From: Usnea hakonensis
Taxonomy: Eukaryota > Ascomycota > Lecanoromycetes > Lecanorales > Parmeliaceae
Length of the DNA: 21,990 bases
Direction: 5' to 3'
NCBI GenBank assembly: GCA_013423325.1
Contig: BLJB01000313.1
Coordinates: 1-21,990, forward strand
Shown here: positions 17,554-21,990 of the stretch, in pieces
How the letters are laid out: every line of letters begins with the position of its first letter
How positions within the stretch are numbered: position 1 is the first letter of the stretch
The notes under the pieces: generated by a model
Databases searched by the model: none
Told to the model about the DNA's origin: nothing
The model's input: the letters and a program-made list of their open reading frames with translations, nothing else
Program-made: the position numbers and the translations under genes

Positions 17554-20500
17554 ATGAACCTCAAATGGTATGTCTCCAGCCTCAAGATGATTCTATTTCT
17601 CAGCGTACCACTCCTTTTCGCTTTTGGGATTCCAGTTTTTGCTGTACCAGTAACTCAATCTTCCTTCACAGACACGCAGATTTATGATGCTGTGGCGGTG
17701 GGAACCAACGCTATTGTCGCATTAAGACCAGCTACTACTGGCTTGCCCAGTCCTGTATCTACTTTGACAAATGTTGACATTGTATCTTGTAATTCAGGAG
17801 AAATCTGCATCGAAGAGGTCTGGACGGATAGTGCTAGTCACGTCGTATCCTCCGCCGTTGCAGAATTCAGCGTCTTGCCTGCTTCCATCGTTAGTGCACT
17901 GGATGACATCACCGGAGCTATAGGAGCAGGCATTGGGGCTGTTAGAACTACCAGTCGTTCCACAGATGGAGGGTTTTCGGTTTCGCCAGCGTCGGGTGCT
18001 ACGGGGCAGAGTGGCAGTACTGCGAGTGCAACCTTGAACTCTACCCGGCAAGGCGGGCCTTTTGGGAGTATCACTTCGACTTCTGTGGGGCAAAATTGGT
18101 CAAGCAGGAGTTTCTCGACGTCAAAAGGCTCATTGAATCAATCGACTTTGTCCACCGGGATCTTACCTCTGGGAAGCGCTAGACCAGGCACAGCATCACG
18201 AGTCTTCGCGTCTTCAACAGCCTTCGTGATCTCCACAGCACCAGGGGCCTCGACAACAATGACTAATATTGCTGTAAGCGGTAGTCTGCCAACAAGCACA
18301 GGCAATCTCGGCCTCAATAGCACAGCTTCTTTGTCAGCCACCTTTCATGGAGTAAGGAGCGGCAATCAAACAGCGTCTGTGACTGCAACTCCTCCGCGAC
18401 CTACAAGCCCGGTCACGTTTGCCCTCGAGGTCACGGATTCGCACGGCTCCACGACAGACGAAGTAGTCGAACTAGCATACAACTCAGGCGTACCAAGCAC
18501 AAACGTTCTCTTTATGTATGCCGATAGCGTAACGACAACGGAGACAAGTCAGCCTACAGGAGTCTCTATACAAACGCTGACTACCTCAACATGCACGACC
18601 GCAGGTGCAATAGTCACCACGACCTCGGCCGGAAGTACTGTGACAACAGAGGTACCTGAACTGTGCACACACGGTCTTGCATTCCTCATTTTCGGGCTTC
18701 CAGGATATCATTCGTCTTCTGACCTGCCATCACTCTGCCACAAAACGTTTTCTTTTCCGTTCGGCATCGTATGGCGTTTGCTTTGCCCTAGTATTGGGCC
18801 ACCTACCTTTTCGCTTATTAGTGTCGATCCAAAAGTCTTGCCGCCAGGAGGTGGACCGCCGGGCGAAAATCCAAACGATGGCGATCCTGATGATAATCCT
18901 ACACACACAGCGAGACCCAGTGAAACGCAAGGGTCCACTCGCACACAAAGCTCAAGTCAGTCGACACAGAGCACAAGCTCTTCATCAGCTACAGCGACAC
19001 CAAGTCGATACGTAGTCATGCCATTGATTGATACCCCCCAATCCGCTTTCGACTCTTTGTTCGCTTCATATGCTCAGCGGAAGGATGTCACTCAAGCGAA
19101 AAACAAGGACGGTTCCCTGGCCTTTTTTGCCTTGGAACTCAATGACACCGAGGCTTCCACTCTGAATACCAAAACTGATATCATCGTAATACAGGAGTCG
19201 GGAAACGACATCGAAATGCCAGACAGTGAAGAGACGGATCCTGGTCTCGAAGGTGCTGTGAATCCAAACCCTAATGTAATTCCGAGAGATCTCCGTAAAG
19301 AGAATGGAGACCGGGACACCGGTCGCCTTTGGAAACGAATTCCGCTGCAAGGCTGGGCAGAGAAAGTCACCGCCTGGAGTCTAGCCATAATATCGCTGGT
19401 GCCTGGCCTTCCGCTGCCAGCTTACCGATACGAAGAAATATACCCTTACTATTACGCCGATACTATAGAGCCTGGTCAAGGTGTGCGCGTCTATTTGCTC
19501 GATACCGGTCTCAACATGCTACCTCCAGAATTTAATGGTCGACTCAAGCCAGGCATCAGTCGTGGGCGAACTCAGGACGATTGGGATATCGATTGGCTTT
19601 TTCCTACTGTGGATCCGAACGAATGGTTCTATGGTCGAAATTCCTACGGGCAAATTGTCCAGCAGCTTTATCAGTATAATTACATTGATCCAGATTCACC
19701 AAATCCTCGTGGGGGGATTCATCCCGCCTACTCCGATTTTCGGCTACGCGACGTTGATGTTGGCAAGCTGACACCTCATGGAACTCGAGTGTCTGCTTAT
19801 ATAATAGGAGACCAGCTTGGTCAAGCGCAAAGCTGTCGTTACACGGTAGTCAAACTGCCACAGTATACCAACGGTCCTCGTTCCCAAGGCTCACTGTTCC
19901 CCCTATACTCGGTCAAAGACGCCCTTACTCTGATTGTGCAAGATATCATGGAAAGGAAAGAACAAGGAGAAACTTCCTTCGTCATCTCCTCCGCCCTAGG
20001 TTATGTGTTTAGCAGAGATGCAGACGACAACCCAAGGAGCGCAAGGCGGGGCTTCGAAGCTATGTGGCAGAATGTTTTGAATTGGTTCAATGACAATGGC
20101 GTCACCATTTGTTCCTCTGCGGGAAACTCAGGCAGTGTGTACCCAGACATTACCCTGAGTCCGGCGCGCATTTTCCGAGCGCCCGAAATTGTGGTAGGAA
20201 GTATTACACCTCGTGCTTTGGCTCACCCACAGTCTCAAGGCCATATAGGGGACGGGATCCTAACGGCCTACGCCCCTGGTCCAGGTAGTCTAATGCTTAC
20301 AAGTGATGCCTCCGGTGCTTACGACTATCAATATATTGATCCTTCAGGTAGCGCCGTGACATCTTATGGTATGTAGTTTGACACACTTTACGAGCAAACC
20401 TATTCGGTCAAGCAAGATCTGACAGTAAATTCGCAGCGTGTGGAGTAGCGGTTGGCTACATCGCTCAAACAATCGCCCTCGGATATAGCGGCAACGCAGT

Positions 20501-21551
20501 TGTTCCTCCAAATTCCGGCGAGCGACCGAATGCCTACGCCTACCGAATGGTCTCGTCGAACTCGAGGCCAAGAGTCGCCGGTGGTCCGCCCATTATTTAT
20601 AACAATGCACCGTTGGCGCTCTACCAGGACTGTGGAGGACCCGGCGGCTACAGAAAACGGGACGGATCATGCCCATTGAGCCGAATTGATTTACCCACAG
20701 GCACGGACACCTTGCCAGTCTCGGTCTCAGCAGCGATCATGGCCGGTAACGGAGGCCAGTTCGGAGGCGCTGCTAGTGGGACATCCCCCACAAACTCTGC
20801 AGCCATTGGAGCGATTACAAGTGGGATAGGCGCTGCTACAGGGAATACCTCATCAACGCTCACCAAATCGCCTTCGACAACCGCCACCGCTGCCGCATTA
20901 TGCAGCCACGCCGCGGACCCTCAAAACACCTGCACAGCCATCGCCAACGGACCCGGCTGGTGCGCGTGCGAAGGATCACCAAGTACCTACGCCGTCCAAA
21001 CAAGCGGCAGTCTACCCTGCGGCTGGACCACCCTCCCGCCAACCACACACTTCGATTGCCCGACCGTGACCAATGGACTCCTTCCCACCGCACCACCCAC
21101 CACAACAACTCCAACATCATCAACACCCCCCTCCCCATCCCCATCCCCAAACGCCGGCATAGCCATCTGGCTCCAACAATACTCCAACCCCAGCGGCGCC
21201 TCAGTAGCCACCTGGTTCGCCTACACCTACACCCCCGGCTCCACCACTCTCGGCTCCGCCTGTACAAGTTCCTCCGAAGGAATGACACCCGTACCTAATG
21301 GTACGCCCGTCGACAGCGAATTGAGCATCTATCCTACTAGCATGTCGATCTCTGCATACGGGCGGGATTTACAATATCAGGCCTTTCATATCGGGCTGGG
21401 GGATGAGGCGACGTCGTGGGTTATGGAGCTGTGGGATATGAAGCTGGGAGCGAGTTTGGGGCAGTGTAGTGCTGTGGAGAATGTCGCGGGTGTGAATTGT
21501 GATTCGGAGCGGGTGCTGACGCCGGTGGCGAAGTGTGAGTGGGCGAATTGA
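17554..21551 (+). CDS. Secreted subtilisin-like serine protease (peptidase S8), two exons
   Basis: The coding sequence joins 17554-20368 and 20437-21551, giving 1309 residues. Residues 1-30 form a signal peptide (hydrophobic ILFLSVPLLFAFGIPVFA). The in-frame ATG at 17587 (residue 12) has A at -3 and may be the true start. Then come a Ser/Thr/Gly-rich region (about 130-325), a Cys-containing hydrophobic patch (about 368-424), a Pro/Gly/Asp-rich linker from 425, and a stretch at about 485-548 resembling an I9-type propeptide (FFALELND, IIVIQESG). The catalytic domain shows Asp650 (YLLDTGLN), His742 (LTPHGTRV), oxyanion Asn858 (SSAGNSG) and Ser937 (VTSYACGVA). In this last motif the usual Gly and Pro of GTSxAxP are Val and Gly. 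The C-terminus has a Ser/Thr-rich linker, a Cys-rich module from about 1094 (GPGWCACEG) and a last globular part ending in CEWAN, with no GPI or membrane anchor. It should act outside the cell on protein substrates. It is far longer than a typical fungal proteinase K-type enzyme (roughly 400 residues). Confidence 0.9.
20369..20436 (+). other. Intron of the protease gene (68 bp, phase 1)
   Basis: Donor gtatgt follows tcttatg and the acceptor is ttcgcag. A branch-like ctgac lies about 15 bases before the acceptor. Removing it joins the two long open frames exactly (codon 939 is split after its first base) and restores the motif around the active-site serine. Confidence 0.92.
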
Positions 21552-21659
21552 GGGAGTTTTTTTTTTTGGATGGTGGAGGCATGTTTTATCTATATATCAC
21601 AAACAACTCTACACAAGAAATATTTTCGGCCACAATATCAACTTTTAACACTTCATTAT
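21552..21659 (+). other. 3' flank of the protease gene
   Basis: Begins with a T-rich run just after the stop (21558-21568) and continues AT-rich, consistent with a 3' UTR and polyadenylation region. No exact signal can be called. Confidence 0.4.
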
Positions 21660-21842
21660 TCTATCCTTGAAACTCCCACCCCCCTATCCTCCCCCCCCCC
21701 ATTCCAACCCCCCCCCCCCCCCCCCCCCCATCCTCCCCCATCCCCCTTCCCCATCTCATTAACCCTACCTATCCCTCCCCCCACAGCTCCCTCCCCCAAA
21801 AACCCCCTCACAACCACCAACACAAGCATACTATACCCCTAA
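21660..21842 (+). repeat. C-rich low-complexity tract
   Basis: Long C runs broken by A and T, including about 19 C around 21711-21729. The Pro/Ser-rich frame at 21570-21842 comes from composition and is not a gene. Confidence 0.85.
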
Positions 21843-21895
21843 GGTCCTATAACCTCAAAAGCTAGTTGCGAGAACAAAAGTTTATATATACACCG

Positions 21896-21990
21896 TAAGT
21901 AAGTAAGTGATGGATGGCGAGATGGCGGGAGAGATCTAGGCTGTAAAGGAGGGAGGGGAGGGGATAGGATGGTAAGAGGGGGGAGAAGGG
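21896..21990 (+). repeat. G/A-rich low-complexity tract at the window end
   Basis: Starts with gtaagtaagtaagtg and becomes GGGAGGGGAGGGG-like up to the window edge, opposite in strand bias to the C-rich tract 60 bases before it. Confidence 0.8.

Noticed and set aside
18652..18821. Second intron in the protease (gtacct to ttattag)
   Set aside because: Its length is not a multiple of three and the frame is open without it. An in-frame alternative (18663-18821 or 18663-18791) needs a weak gtgcac donor.
1..21990. CRISPR array or defence cassette
   Set aside because: No evenly spaced direct repeats with unique spacers and no such genes; the content is fungal.

Overview
The window looks like chromosomal DNA of a filamentous ascomycete, most likely of the Leotiomycetes (inference). 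The grounds are a large secreted S8 protease with one short GT-AG intron, relics of two protein families I associate with Leotiomycete and Dothideomycete genomes (an F-box/2EXR-like family and a kinase-like family), long pyrimidine tracts between genes, and no bacterial-type gene packing. Family names come from motif recognition by eye; no search was run.

Only one gene looks intact: a subtilisin-like protease at 17554-21551 (+), two exons, 1309 codons, with a signal peptide, a full Asp/His/Asn/Ser catalytic set and a Cys-containing C-terminal extension.

Most other coding signal is broken. The clearest relics are an F-box-like gene at 11574-13205 (-), stopped by single in-frame TAG codons in an otherwise continuous frame, and a kinase-like gene at about 13720-15430 (-), with five in-frame stops and three frameshifts. 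Weaker relics lie at 931-1335 (-), 2119-2376 (-), 6380-7250 (+), 7860-8880 (+), 9244-10077 (+) and 15451-15705 (-). Nearly all of the in-frame stops can be explained by one C-to-T change each (CAG, CAA or CGA to a stop). That would fit RIP-like mutation followed by ordinary decay, but the spectrum alone does not prove it.

Between these lie repeats: a 265-bp terminal-inverted-repeat element (3216-3480), an 86-bp direct repeat (5168/5358), an 84-bp tandem duplication (5906-6073), a degenerate repeat whose translation keeps an LDxSMLDD-like motif (16109-16548), a 14-bp inverted repeat in front of the protease (17284-17402), and long C-rich tracts. One of these tracts holds 43 consecutive C and switches to a G-rich strand near 10770. 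Both ends of the window are also C- or G-rich low-complexity sequence.

There is no visible cooperation between genes. The layout is that of a gene-poor, repeat-bearing accessory segment with one live secreted protease. I saw no CRISPR array, rRNA, convincing tRNA or defence cassette.
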